Assembly: GCA_041576975.1 (NCBI GenBank)
Contig: JBFGJY010000021.1
Span: 1 to 37,678 of the forward strand
Length of the DNA stretch: 37,678 bases
Direction: 5' to 3'
From: JBFGJY01 sp041576975
GTDB lineage: Bacteria; Pseudomonadota; Gammaproteobacteria; UBA4575
The translations under genes were made by a program, and so were the position numbers. Below are positions 8,571-16,331 of this stretch, piece after piece. The notes beneath the pieces were generated by a model, which had not been told where the DNA came from, did no database searches, and saw only the letters and a program-made list of their open reading frames with translations. The number at the start of each line of letters is the position of its first letter. The stretch's first letter is position 1.

Positions 8571-8621
8571 GGTGTGAGTGATGCTTTTTAAAAAAAACTT
8601 TAGTTAATTATTCATAAGTTG

Positions 8622-8945
8622 TTAATAAGTAGGTATTGATGGATCAACTTGTTTTGCCCATCCATCTATCCCCGATGAAAGGTTTATGACATTACTGAAG
8701 TCATGTTGAGCTAAGTAATTTGCGACTGCACGACTGCGAATACCATGGTGACAGATGACAACAATTTCTTGTTCTGGGTCAAAATCATGTAATACGCTTG
8801 GTATCTGCCTCATAGGTACAAGTTTAGAGTTAGGAAAATGGCAACGCTCATATTCCCATGGTTCTCTAACATCCAATAGTATTGGCTTAGTATCGGCCTG
8901 ATCTAAGTATTCTTTAAGTTGCTGAGGGTTATACTCCTTAAACAT
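8622..8945 (-). CDS. Single-domain rhodanese-like sulfurtransferase
   Basis: The 107-residue protein is one rhodanese domain. It has the N-terminal LLDVREPWEYERCHFPNS (about 23-40), the active-site loop CHHGIRS (about 65-71) with the persulfide-forming Cys, and the C-terminal INLSSGIDGW. There is no signal peptide, so it acts in the cytosol, carrying sulfane sulfur. The start overlaps the pcm-like stop as TAATG, implying translational coupling. Rhodanese genes next to pcm-like and tolC genes are a recurrent arrangement in gammaproteobacteria, as I recall, without an agreed role. The loop resembles GlpE-type proteins, but orthology is not shown. Confidence 0.88.
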   Translation of the reverse strand: MFKEYNPQQLKEYLDQADTKPILLDVREPWEYERCHFPNSKLVPMRQIPSVLHDFDPEQEIVVICHHGIRSRAVANYLAQHDFSNVINLSSGIDGWAKQVDPSIPTY

Positions 8946-9598
8946 TACAGCTGGAATATCTGGGGTTCCTGGATGCCAATCAACGGTCTAAGGTTGGTTT
9001 CAAATAAGTTAGTATAATTAAAGCCTTGTCCATCAACTCTCGCAACAACTTGCGCCTGCATAACTGGGGATTTACCTACTACCACAAACATTCGCCCATT
9101 ATCAGTAAGGAGTTTTTCAGCTTCATCGAGATACACAGGCATGGATGCGGTAACGGCAATCACATCATATTGTTTGGTGTAACTTAGGTCACATAAGACA
9201 TCCCCTTGTGTGAAATTGACATTGTTAATTGCAAGTTGTTCTAAAACAGACTGTGCATGAGTAGATAAATCAGCATGGTATTCGATTGTATCTACATGAT
9301 TTCCAAGCTTTGCTAAGCAGGCAGTGATGAACCCTGAACCGGTTCCTATTTCTAAAATTTCGTCGCTAGATTTTATTTGCAAAGCTTGTAACATTCGCGC
9401 TTCGACCTTTGGTGCCATCATAAATTGCCCATGTTCCAAAGGTATTTCTAAATCAGAAAAGGCCAGTTTTTGGTATTGACTGGGCACAAATAATTCGCGC
9501 GGAGTTTCTTCAATAATTTTCAGTACATCGATATCTAATACGTCCCATGGGCGTATTTGTTGCTCAATCATATTGAATCTTGCTTGCTCGATATCCAT
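8945..9598 (-). CDS. Protein-L-isoaspartate O-methyltransferase family protein
   Basis: The 217-residue protein is a SAM-dependent methyltransferase of the PCMT family. The N-terminal ARFNMIEQQIRPWDVLD is typical of the shorter PCMT-like proteins. The SAM-binding motif I is ILEIGTGSGFITACLAKLG (about 81-99), preceded by FMMAPKVEARMLQAL, which corresponds to the family's SxPxxVA substrate-loop region but here reads MAPKVEA. The classical enzyme repairs isoaspartyl residues; the changed substrate loop leaves it uncertain whether this branch keeps that activity. It is the first gene of the leftward run with rhodanese, tolC and waaA, and its promoter must lie in the 154-base gap to the divergent waaF. 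Confidence 0.85.
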   Translation of the reverse strand: MDIEQARFNMIEQQIRPWDVLDIDVLKIIEETPRELFVPSQYQKLAFSDLEIPLEHGQFMMAPKVEARMLQALQIKSSDEILEIGTGSGFITACLAKLGNHVDTIEYHADLSTHAQSVLEQLAINNVNFTQGDVLCDLSYTKQYDVIAVTASMPVYLDEAEKLLTDNGRMFVVVGKSPVMQAQVVARVDGQGFNYTNLFETNLRPLIGIQEPQIFQL

Positions 9599-9752
9599 AT
9601 GGTTTTATTTCTAGCTATATTGGCTATATTTTATTTGAAAGCTTATAAACTATATCAAGATCATACAGCTAGTGGCCATAGTGCTACAGCTTTAATGTAA
9701 TATGGTCGAAATAGTAGCAATCTTGTAATTAACTGCTGAACCATTATTACTT
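9599..9752. promoter_or_regulatory. Divergent intergenic region between the pcm-like gene and waaF
   Basis: This 154-base AT-rich gap separates divergent genes and must hold promoters for both. I see no clear -35/-10 pair, no strong palindrome and no Shine-Dalgarno sequence before the TTG start of waaF. Confidence 0.35.
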
Positions 9753-10781
9753 TTGCGCACAAAGAAAATACTTATAATCGGTCCTGCCTGGGTGGGTGAT
9801 ATGGTCATGGTGCAGAGTTTGTTTATGTCTCTGAAACACCAAAACCAGGAAAATATGATTGATGTGGTGGTCCCTGCGTGGTCAGCTCCGGTAATAGCTC
9901 GTATGCCTGAAGTGCGACGCGTTATAGAGGTTGATATTGCTCATGGCGAGTTACAACTTGCAAAACGTATCAGTGTTGGTAAAAGCTTACGTCACCAATA
10001 TGATCAAGCCATTATTCTGCCAAGATCATTTAAGTCTGCACTGATTCCTTATTTTGCGAAAATTCCACAACGCACTGCGTATCGTGGTGAAATGCGCTAT
10101 GGAATTGTGAATGATATGCGAAGGCTCGATAAGAATATTACCTTTAAAGCCGTAGAACGATATGTAAATTTAGGTGAAGCAGCTTCAAATTTAATGCAAG
10201 CTCCAAAAATTCGTTTTCCTAAATTACGAGTAGACTTGGATAAACGTCATAAAGCTGCATTAAGATTAGGTGTCCATGAAACTATGCCTGCTGTTGCCCT
10301 AATGCCTGGCGCGGAATTTGGGCCATCAAAGCGTTGGCCTGCGCGATATTTTGGTGAGATTGCTTCTATATTTAAACAAGAGGGGTATAAAGTATATATT
10401 TTTGGTTCACCTAAAGATCATGTAATTGGTGAAGAAATTGTTGCGTCTTCAAATGGTAGCGCAACAAATTTATGTGGACAAACCACCTTAGAAGAAGTGA
10501 TCGATTTAATTTCTTTAGTAAAAATTGCCATTACAAATGATTCCGGATTGATGCATATTGCAACAGCAGTTGATCGACCTGCGGTTGTGATTTATGGTTC
10601 AATCACGCCTGAATATACCCCGCCGCTATCTAACATTGCAGAAATTCAGTATCTGAATTTAGACTGCAGTCCCTGCTGGCAAAAACAATGCCCGTATGGA
10701 CATTACAATTGCCTACGTAATCTTGCAGTAAGCAGAGTATATGAAAGTGCAATTAAATTATTGAAAAATGGCACTTCTTAA
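9753..10781 (+). CDS. waaF: ADP-heptose:LPS heptosyltransferase II
   Basis: The 342-residue GT9 enzyme starts at TTG, because no in-frame ATG lies before the conserved KKILIIGPAWVGDMVMVQSL. The AWVGDMVM block carries the catalytic Asp and the WVGD form typical of WaaF. Further blocks are LMPGAEFGPSKRWPARYF and the donor-binding NDSGLMHIATAVDRPAVVI (from about residue 262), followed by YGSITPEYTPPLS. Four cysteines cluster near the C-terminus (LDCSPCWQKQCPYGHYNC), a feature of WaaF proteins. It adds the second heptose of the LPS inner core. It ends four bases inside the stop region of the convergent radical SAM gene, and its probable terminator lies within that gene at 10802-10830. Confidence 0.92.
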   Translation: MRTKKILIIGPAWVGDMVMVQSLFMSLKHQNQENMIDVVVPAWSAPVIARMPEVRRVIEVDIAHGELQLAKRISVGKSLRHQYDQAIILPRSFKSALIPYFAKIPQRTAYRGEMRYGIVNDMRRLDKNITFKAVERYVNLGEAASNLMQAPKIRFPKLRVDLDKRHKAALRLGVHETMPAVALMPGAEFGPSKRWPARYFGEIASIFKQEGYKVYIFGSPKDHVIGEEIVASSNGSATNLCGQTTLEEVIDLISLVKIAITNDSGLMHIATAVDRPAVVIYGSITPEYTPPLSNIAEIQYLNLDCSPCWQKQCPYGHYNCLRNLAVSRVYESAIKLLKNGTS

Positions 10782-12169
10782 AGGAAGAAATCATTGCGAT
10801 CAAAACTAGAATCGAGCGATTCTAGTTTTTCCGGATGATTGATTAAATCTTCGATAAACCAATTTGCATGATTATATAAACAAGTTACATCTTTGCATTC
10901 TTGCGCAGCATCAAATGCCTCAATCAATTGTAGCGTGTTTCTTTGAGTTGCTTTTAAACCTTCCTCGGTAGCATAGGCATGCTTTTCACCCAATAGAGCT
11001 TGCGGAACATGACGATATACTGGGCAATTGAATACGCCAAGCGGGCTCAATACTTGTCTGAAATATTGCATATGGCAATTGTGTGGCTGCTCGGTGTAAT
11101 TCATATAGGTGCCGTTTTCTAATACGCGTAAATTCGTGCTTTCGACAACGGCAAAGTTTTCATCTTCAAGTTCTTTGGCTTGATTTACGGCGTTGCGAAT
11201 TTTGCTCATTATAGATTCGACATGTTCTTGTTCTTTGTCGATGCCTACGATTTCAGCATTATTAATTTCTGCACGAGTTAGAAAAGGCTTGAGCGAGATA
11301 TAGTCGAATTGATGTTGTTTGGCTAATCTAGTTGCTGTCACGATTTCATCAACGTTTTCTATAATTTTCATATCATTGGTTTCACAGTCTTTCCACACTA
11401 TGATGAAGCTAAAACCAATCATAAATTTAGAGTTTAGTTTTTTAATAGCAGGGATGTGTTCACAAATCCATTCTAGTGTACATTTTTTGCTTCCTGGTTT
11501 ATGCATAGCGCGGAAAGTTTCGTTCGTACCTGAGTCTAGCGACAGCCGCACCCAATCACGCTCTTGCAATACATCAGCAACAGCTTCAATTTTTTTCATC
11601 ATACTGCCATTGGTTACGACACCAATTTGTATATCCATCGCTTTTAAATGACGCACGATCTCTTCAAAGCCTTTATATGCTGTGGGTTCACCTCCACCGA
11701 TAATTATGACCGAGCGAAGACCATTTTCAGACAAGTGTGTCAGGGAATCTTTTAATTGTTCATGTTCATAGTTAATATTTTTATTGAGAATATCCATATC
11801 TACGCAATGATCACAACGATAATTGCAGGCTGTAGTGACATCTAAATTGATAGAAATGGGTGCCTTCGTTGGTGCTGTTTTTAACGCTTCTTCAAAAGTT
11901 AACGAATTCGCTGCATACCCTTCACGCCATTGCAATTGCCAACGCACATATTCTTTCAAGTTTTCAATAACTTCGGGCTGACAAAGTTTGCCCATGAAAT
12001 CATGTATAGGTGAAAGTTCAGTTTGTTTTTCTACTTGACGTGAATTGGATTTCACATGCAAAGGCTTAGTAGTGATATCTTTGCTTATGTCCCAATTGTG
12101 TTTTGTAAAGTTGATAAGGGGTGAAATTTTTATCAACACTTCTCCACTTTCAGAATGTATTTTTTCCAT
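10778..12169 (-). CDS. Radical SAM protein with C-terminal auxiliary cysteines
   Basis: The 463-residue protein has the radical SAM core: the [4Fe-4S] motif CNYRCDHC (Cys at about 115, 119, 122; spacing CX3CX2C) and the SAM-binding GGGEPTAY (about 158-165). About 100 residues precede the core. The C-terminal part has further cysteines: NCHMQYF, GVFNCPVYRH and ECKDVTCLYNHANWF, resembling SPASM/twitch regions that bind extra clusters and often modify peptides or sugars. It begins four bases after the stop of the Gfo/Idh/MocA gene, so the two form one operon. The last codons overlap a palindromic terminator. The substrate is unknown, and I cannot match it to a named subfamily such as PqqE or AlbA. 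Confidence 0.82.
   Translation of the reverse strand: MEKIHSESGEVLIKISPLINFTKHNWDISKDITTKPLHVKSNSRQVEKQTELSPIHDFMGKLCQPEVIENLKEYVRWQLQWREGYAANSLTFEEALKTAPTKAPISINLDVTTACNYRCDHCVDMDILNKNINYEHEQLKDSLTHLSENGLRSVIIIGGGEPTAYKGFEEIVRHLKAMDIQIGVVTNGSMMKKIEAVADVLQERDWVRLSLDSGTNETFRAMHKPGSKKCTLEWICEHIPAIKKLNSKFMIGFSFIIVWKDCETNDMKIIENVDEIVTATRLAKQHQFDYISLKPFLTRAEINNAEIVGIDKEQEHVESIMSKIRNAVNQAKELEDENFAVVESTNLRVLENGTYMNYTEQPHNCHMQYFRQVLSPLGVFNCPVYRHVPQALLGEKHAYATEEGLKATQRNTLQLIEAFDAAQECKDVTCLYNHANWFIEDLINHPEKLESLDSSFDRNDFFL
10802..10830 (+). terminator. Intrinsic terminator of waaF, inside the radical SAM coding region
   Basis: A perfect 13-base inverted repeat, AAAACTAGAATCG and CGATTCTAGTTTT with a two-base AG centre, lies 21 bases after the waaF stop and ends in TTTTT. 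The same bases encode the C-terminal KLESLDSSF region of the convergent gene. As RNA the hairpin would have a small loop and a U-tract, as expected of a rho-independent terminator; the A-rich left arm could also let it work in reverse. Confidence 0.75.
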
Positions 12170-12173
12170 GGGC

Positions 12174-13142
12174 TTAATTTGAGTTAACTGCTTGGTAGAT
12201 CTGTGCCAGATGCGTCATACCATCAATCAATGCGACTTCATCGGATGAAGACTTAGAATAAATAGAGCTTAAAAAGTTCTTGATTGAACATACCAATGGA
12301 TCCACGACGGGTAATTGCTTATCTGATGTATGTAATGATATCAGGTAATTGCTAAGTTCGACATGTCTATCTACGCGCTTGTTGTTAATGGCATAGGCAG
12401 CTGGTTTAGGGATTGTATTTGTCGAATTTAGTGAGAAAGAAACTTTGGTGTCACCTGTAGCATGCAAGTACTCAAATTCGATATTAAGTTCATCTTTTGA
12501 CCTTTTTGATTGATAGTTGGATTCAATATTTTGAATTCGGCCTGCACCCACCAGCGCATAGAGCATGCTTAGTAAATGTGGTGCTGCATCGACGATCATT
12601 TCTTTATCTGTGCTTTGTGGAGATAGCCACATCGAAAATGATTTCACAGCTTCCACGGCATGTTCTTGCTGAGGGAAAATTTCATAGTATGCGGGCAAAG
12701 TAAAAGGCCATTGTGTGTTGATGTGCAACACTACATTTTTGGCTTTGCTAAGGCGGACCAATTTTGTCGTTTCTGCGGTGATGTGTTGCACATCAGCATC
12801 TGTTGTTATCTCTGTTGATGGCCACCAAAGTGGTTTTTCACAAAATAAATGAAGTCCAGCTTGAATCGAGGGGTTTAAATATTGATGATGCGAATCGCTA
12901 GGACTGCAGATGGCAATGATATCAATAGAACTGTTTTCGAGTAGCTCATGCAGGTTGGTATAGGCATGGCAATCGATTCCGAATTCACTTTTTAACTTTT
13001 TTGCAGAACGAGTAGCAGATACTAATGAACTGCTCACGACCCCACTGATGCTCGCGCCAAGCTCATGAAAGGTTCTTGCAATATAAGGGCCTGTTCCTTG
13101 CTTACTTCTACTAGGCCCAATAATGGCAACATTTAAAGACAT
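12174..13142 (-). CDS. Gfo/Idh/MocA-family oxidoreductase
   Basis: The 322-residue protein starts with a Rossmann dinucleotide fold, NVAIIGPSRSKQGTGPYIA; the usual GxGxxG is replaced by a longer GPSRSKQGTG loop. It continues with IIAICSPSDSHHQY and the family's signature CEKPLWW (EKP motif, which places the catalytic Lys near NAD(P)). The C-terminal half would be the substrate-binding sheet domain. Family members oxidise or epimerise sugars, inositols and related compounds, or reduce imines. It is the first gene of the pair with the radical SAM protein, and its promoter faces the thiC riboswitch across a 130-base divergent gap. A role in making or modifying an unusual sugar is possible because LPS genes are close, but nothing proves it. 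Confidence 0.8.
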   Translation of the reverse strand: MSLNVAIIGPSRSKQGTGPYIARTFHELGASISGVVSSSLVSATRSAKKLKSEFGIDCHAYTNLHELLENSSIDIIAICSPSDSHHQYLNPSIQAGLHLFCEKPLWWPSTEITTDADVQHITAETTKLVRLSKAKNVVLHINTQWPFTLPAYYEIFPQQEHAVEAVKSFSMWLSPQSTDKEMIVDAAPHLLSMLYALVGAGRIQNIESNYQSKRSKDELNIEFEYLHATGDTKVSFSLNSTNTIPKPAAYAINNKRVDRHVELSNYLISLHTSDKQLPVVDPLVCSIKNFLSSIYSKSSSDEVALIDGMTHLAQIYQAVNSN

Positions 13143-13243
13143 GTATTTGATGAAATGAGGGTTATCGAGCTACAACAGAGTACGGACAGTTTTGATTTCG
13201 AGCAACCATAAACTGAGTAAAATGAATTTCTTGCATATCAAAA

Positions 13244-13267
13244 GTGATTCTAATCATTTAGAATCAC
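13244..13267. promoter_or_regulatory. Perfect 10-base inverted repeat upstream of the TPP riboswitch
   Basis: GTGATTCTAA and TTAGAATCAC surround TCAT, six bases before the riboswitch P1 stem and about 100 bases upstream of the divergent oxidoreductase start. No upstream gene on the plus strand needs a terminator here, so an operator or an extra 5' hairpin is more likely. No named regulator is recognised. Confidence 0.45.
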
Positions 13268-13272
13268 ACATT

Positions 13273-13351
13273 CTGAAGCTAGGGGTGCCGAAAAGGCTGA
13301 GAGTTACCCTTAGAACCTGAACCAGATCATGCTGGCGGAGGGAAGCTACAG
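13273..13351 (+). ncRNA. TPP riboswitch (THI element)
   Basis: The conserved THI-box blocks are all present in order: AGGGGTGCC, GGCTGAGAG, ACCCTTAGAACCTGA and the closing CTGGCGGAGGGA. P1 is formed by CTGAAGCT (13273-13280) and AGCTACAG (13344-13351), with one A-A mismatch. In bacteria this RNA binds thiamin pyrophosphate and shuts off thiamin synthesis genes. The aptamer ends 65 bases before the thiC start; no terminator hairpin with a U-tract is seen between them, so control of ribosome access (translational) is the likelier mechanism. Confidence 0.95.
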
Positions 13352-13416
13352 TATTGGAAATCTACCAAGCAAGCATTCCAAAGTCAGCGCCATAAAATAC
13401 TAAGAGGTTGCTAGTT

Positions 13417-15309
13417 ATGAGTGCGATTGCTAATTCCATTCAAAGTAAGACCGCGCAGTTATCTGCAGACCTTACTCGGCCTTTATCTGGTTCGCGAAAG
13501 ATCTATGCGCAAGGCTCACGTGAAAACTTAAAAGTTGGGATGCGTGAAGTGTCTTGTTCAAGCACCTCGTCTAGTTTTAGTGAGGAGGAGAATCCTCCCA
13601 TCACCATTTATGACACCTCAGGTCCATATTCCGATCCAAGTATTACTGTGGACTTACTTCAAGGTCTACCTCGCATGCGCGATAGCTGGATTGCAGAGCG
13701 TGATGATACCCAAGAACTTCAAGTGCCATCATCAGAGTATGGCTGCGCACGACAAACTGATCCACGCACAGCACATTTGCGTTTCTCGCATTATCATCTC
13801 CCGCGTTGCGCAAAATCGGGCCATGTGGTTACACAAATGCACTATGCAAGGCAAGGCATCATCACACCCGAAATGGAATACATTGCTATCCGCGAAGATA
13901 TGCGTTTGCAAGAACATCGTCGTGATCCACGTTATCAAAAATTATTGACACAACATTTGGGTAATCATTTTGGTGCTAACTTGCCTGATGAAATTACACC
14001 GGAATTTGTTCGTAATGAGGTTGCGTGTGGTCGCGCTATCATCCCGAACAATATTAATCATCCTGAATCAGAACCCATGATCATTGGTAGAAATTTTTTA
14101 GTAAAAATTAACACCAATTTAGGTAATTCAGCGGTGACTTCTTCTATAGAAGAAGAAGTAGAAAAAATGGTGTGGGCCGTTCGTTGGGGTGGTGATACGG
14201 TGATGGACTTGTCTACTGGAAAGCATATACACGAAACGCGTGAATGGATTATACGTAATTCACCAGTACCGATAGGTACTGTACCCATTTATCAAGCACT
14301 TGAAAAAGTGAATGGTAAAGCGGAAGAATTAACTTGGGAAATATTCAAAGACACGCTAGTCGAGCAAGCTGAACAAGGTGTAGATTATTTCACCATTCAT
14401 GCTGGCGTACGTTTGGCCTATGTGCCGATGACGGCACAGCGTGTGACAGGAATTGTATCGCGGGGCGGCTCTATTATGGCGAAATGGTGCTTAGCGCATC
14501 ACCATGAAAATTTTCTTTACACTCATTTCAAAGATATTTGTGAAATTATGCAGGCCTATGATGTTGCGTTTTCGCTCGGCGATGGCTTGCGTCCTGGATC
14601 GATTGCCGATGCCAATGATGCAGCGCAATTTGCGGAATTGGAAACTTTAGGAGAGTTAACAAAAATTGCATGGGAACATGATGTGCAGGTGATGATTGAG
14701 GGGCCAGGGCATATACCTCTGCAGATGATCAAAGAAAATGTGGATAAAGAAATAGAGGATTGTTTTGAGGCACCTTTTTATACGCTAGGACCTTTGGTAA
14801 CCGATATTGCGCCGGGTTATGACCATATCACTTCTGCAATTGGTGCAGCGAATATTGGTTGGTATGGCACGGCGATGCTCTGTTATGTAACGCCCAAGGA
14901 GCATTTAGGGTTGCCAAACAAACAAGATGTACGAAATGGGGTCATTGCTTATAAAATTGCTGCACACGCTGCTGATTTAGCCAAGGGACATCCAGGAGCA
15001 CAAATACGCGACAATGCGCTTTCTAAAGCACGTTTTGAATTTCGGTGGGAGGATCAATTTAATTTGAGCTTAGATCCAGAACATGCGCGTGCCTTACACG
15101 ATGAAACTCTGCCTAAAGATTCAGCCAAGGTTGCGCATTTTTGTTCTATGTGCGGTCCACATTTCTGTTCCATGAAAATTACTCAAGATGTGCGCGACTA
15201 TGCCGCACAGCAAGGAATTGAAACAATACCGGTCGCAATAGAAAAAGGTTTACAAGAAAAAGCGCAAGAATTTAAAGATACTGGTGCTGAAATCTATCAA
15301 AAAGTATAA
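13417..15309 (+). CDS. thiC: Phosphomethylpyrimidine synthase ThiC
   Basis: ThiC is a radical SAM enzyme that converts aminoimidazole ribotide into hydroxymethylpyrimidine phosphate for thiamin. I choose the ATG at 13417 because AAGAGG lies nine bases before it; an in-frame TTG at 13408 is less likely. The resulting 630 residues match the E. coli protein's length. Visible are IYDTSGPYSDP, the core RGGSIMAKWCLAHHHENFLY, LSLGDGLRPG-type (SLGDGLRPGSIADAND), IEGPGHIPLQMIKENV, and the C-terminal cluster motif CSMCGPHFCSM (about 576-586; CX2CX4C). It is controlled by the TPP riboswitch just upstream. No other thiamin gene lies in the window. Confidence 0.97.
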   Translation: MSAIANSIQSKTAQLSADLTRPLSGSRKIYAQGSRENLKVGMREVSCSSTSSSFSEEENPPITIYDTSGPYSDPSITVDLLQGLPRMRDSWIAERDDTQELQVPSSEYGCARQTDPRTAHLRFSHYHLPRCAKSGHVVTQMHYARQGIITPEMEYIAIREDMRLQEHRRDPRYQKLLTQHLGNHFGANLPDEITPEFVRNEVACGRAIIPNNINHPESEPMIIGRNFLVKINTNLGNSAVTSSIEEEVEKMVWAVRWGGDTVMDLSTGKHIHETREWIIRNSPVPIGTVPIYQALEKVNGKAEELTWEIFKDTLVEQAEQGVDYFTIHAGVRLAYVPMTAQRVTGIVSRGGSIMAKWCLAHHHENFLYTHFKDICEIMQAYDVAFSLGDGLRPGSIADANDAAQFAELETLGELTKIAWEHDVQVMIEGPGHIPLQMIKENVDKEIEDCFEAPFYTLGPLVTDIAPGYDHITSAIGAANIGWYGTAMLCYVTPKEHLGLPNKQDVRNGVIAYKIAAHAADLAKGHPGAQIRDNALSKARFEFRWEDQFNLSLDPEHARALHDETLPKDSAKVAHFCSMCGPHFCSMKITQDVRDYAAQQGIETIPVAIEKGLQEKAQEFKDTGAEIYQKV

Positions 15310-15344
15310 AAAGTATAACAAGTAAAAAAATACAATAGTCAATC

Positions 15345-15363
15345 TACACATCTATAATGTGTA
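15345..15363 (+). terminator. Weak hairpin after thiC
   Basis: TACACAT and ATGTGTA pair around CTATA 35 bases after the thiC stop, with a further ACAAT/ATTGT pair outside and TTGTCTTTAT after it. The stem is AT-rich and the T-tract is interrupted, so it is a weak terminator at best; it also sits just before the CDF start. Confidence 0.3.
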
Positions 15364-15386
15364 TTGTCTTTATGTAAGGTATCGCC

Positions 15387-16301
15387 ATGGCGGCTTCCTC
15401 TAAAAAAGTAATCTATGCTGCATTAATTGGCAATAGCCTTATTGCTGTTACAAAGTTTATTGCTGCAGCTATTACAGGAAGCTCGGCAATGCTTTCGGAA
15501 GGGATTCACTCTTTGGTTGATACCGGTAACCAAGTGCTGCTTCTATTTGGTCTCAAACGTGCGAAAAAGCCTCCAAGCAAAAGATTTCCCTTTGGGCATG
15601 GCAAAGAAATTTACTTTTGGAGTTTTGTGGTAGCCATTCTCATATTTGGAGTTGGCGCAGGAATTTCGATTTATGAGGGTATATTGCATTTACTTCATCC
15701 TCGCGAAATCACGAAACCTATGATTAATTACATGGTATTAGGAATTGCAATGATATTTGAGAGCGTGCCACTCTATATTGCATTTAATGAATTTCGCATT
15801 GAAAAAGGTAATCGTGGATATATTGAAGCAATTAAAAAAAGTAAAGATCCAACCTTATTTGTAGTGCTGTTTGAAGATACTGCAGCAATGCTTGGTTTAG
15901 CCGTTGCATTTGTGGGAATCTACTTAGCGAAATCCACTGGCATTTTGTATTTTGATGGCGCTAGCTCTTTTGTCATAGGTTTGATTCTTGCTGTTACTGC
16001 AGGTGTTCTTGCGTATGAGACAAAAGGTCTTTTGATTGGTGAAAGTGCTAACGAAGAAGTTGTAAAAGGTATTCGAGAAATCGTATTCAAATTCCCAAGT
16101 GTGGAACGAGTAAATGAAGTTTTAACCATGCATATGGGGCCTGAATATATTCTAGTCAATCTAAGTGTTGAATTTAACGATGCTATTCGTACCGAGCAAA
16201 TGGAATCTGTAATCGCAAAAATAGACAAAGATATAAAACAAAAATTTACGCGTGTGAAACGGGTATTTATAGAGGCAGAATCTTGGAAATATACTTTTTA
16301 A
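15387..16301 (+). CDS. Cation diffusion facilitator (SLC30A9/ZnT9-like)
   Basis: The 304-residue protein has six membrane helices and a cytosolic C-terminal domain, as in the CDF family of Zn/Mn/Fe/Co-proton antiporters. Helix 2 carries the metal-site pattern HSLVD (His about 41, Asp about 45). Helix 5 carries FEDTAAMLGLAVAFVGIYL (Glu-Asp about 163-164) instead of the usual HxxxD, which with the DTGNQVLLLFGL segment marks the SLC30A9-like branch. The C-terminal domain (about 215-304) is the short ferredoxin-like fold. ATG at 15387 gives a complete first helix. A related but interrupted copy follows 30 bases downstream, a tandem duplication or paralogous pair. Metal specificity is not deducible. 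Confidence 0.88.
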   Translation: MAASSKKVIYAALIGNSLIAVTKFIAAAITGSSAMLSEGIHSLVDTGNQVLLLFGLKRAKKPPSKRFPFGHGKEIYFWSFVVAILIFGVGAGISIYEGILHLLHPREITKPMINYMVLGIAMIFESVPLYIAFNEFRIEKGNRGYIEAIKKSKDPTLFVVLFEDTAAMLGLAVAFVGIYLAKSTGILYFDGASSFVIGLILAVTAGVLAYETKGLLIGESANEEVVKGIREIVFKFPSVERVNEVLTMHMGPEYILVNLSVEFNDAIRTEQMESVIAKIDKDIKQKFTRVKRVFIEAESWKYTF

Positions 16302-16331
16302 TTATTTATATAAAGATGAAAAATTATTGAT

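Noticed and set aside
10778..10830. Terminator shared equally by waaF and the radical SAM gene
   Set aside because: The stop of the radical SAM gene lies beyond the hairpin in its own direction, so ending its transcript there would truncate the message. The plus-strand T-tract is clearer.
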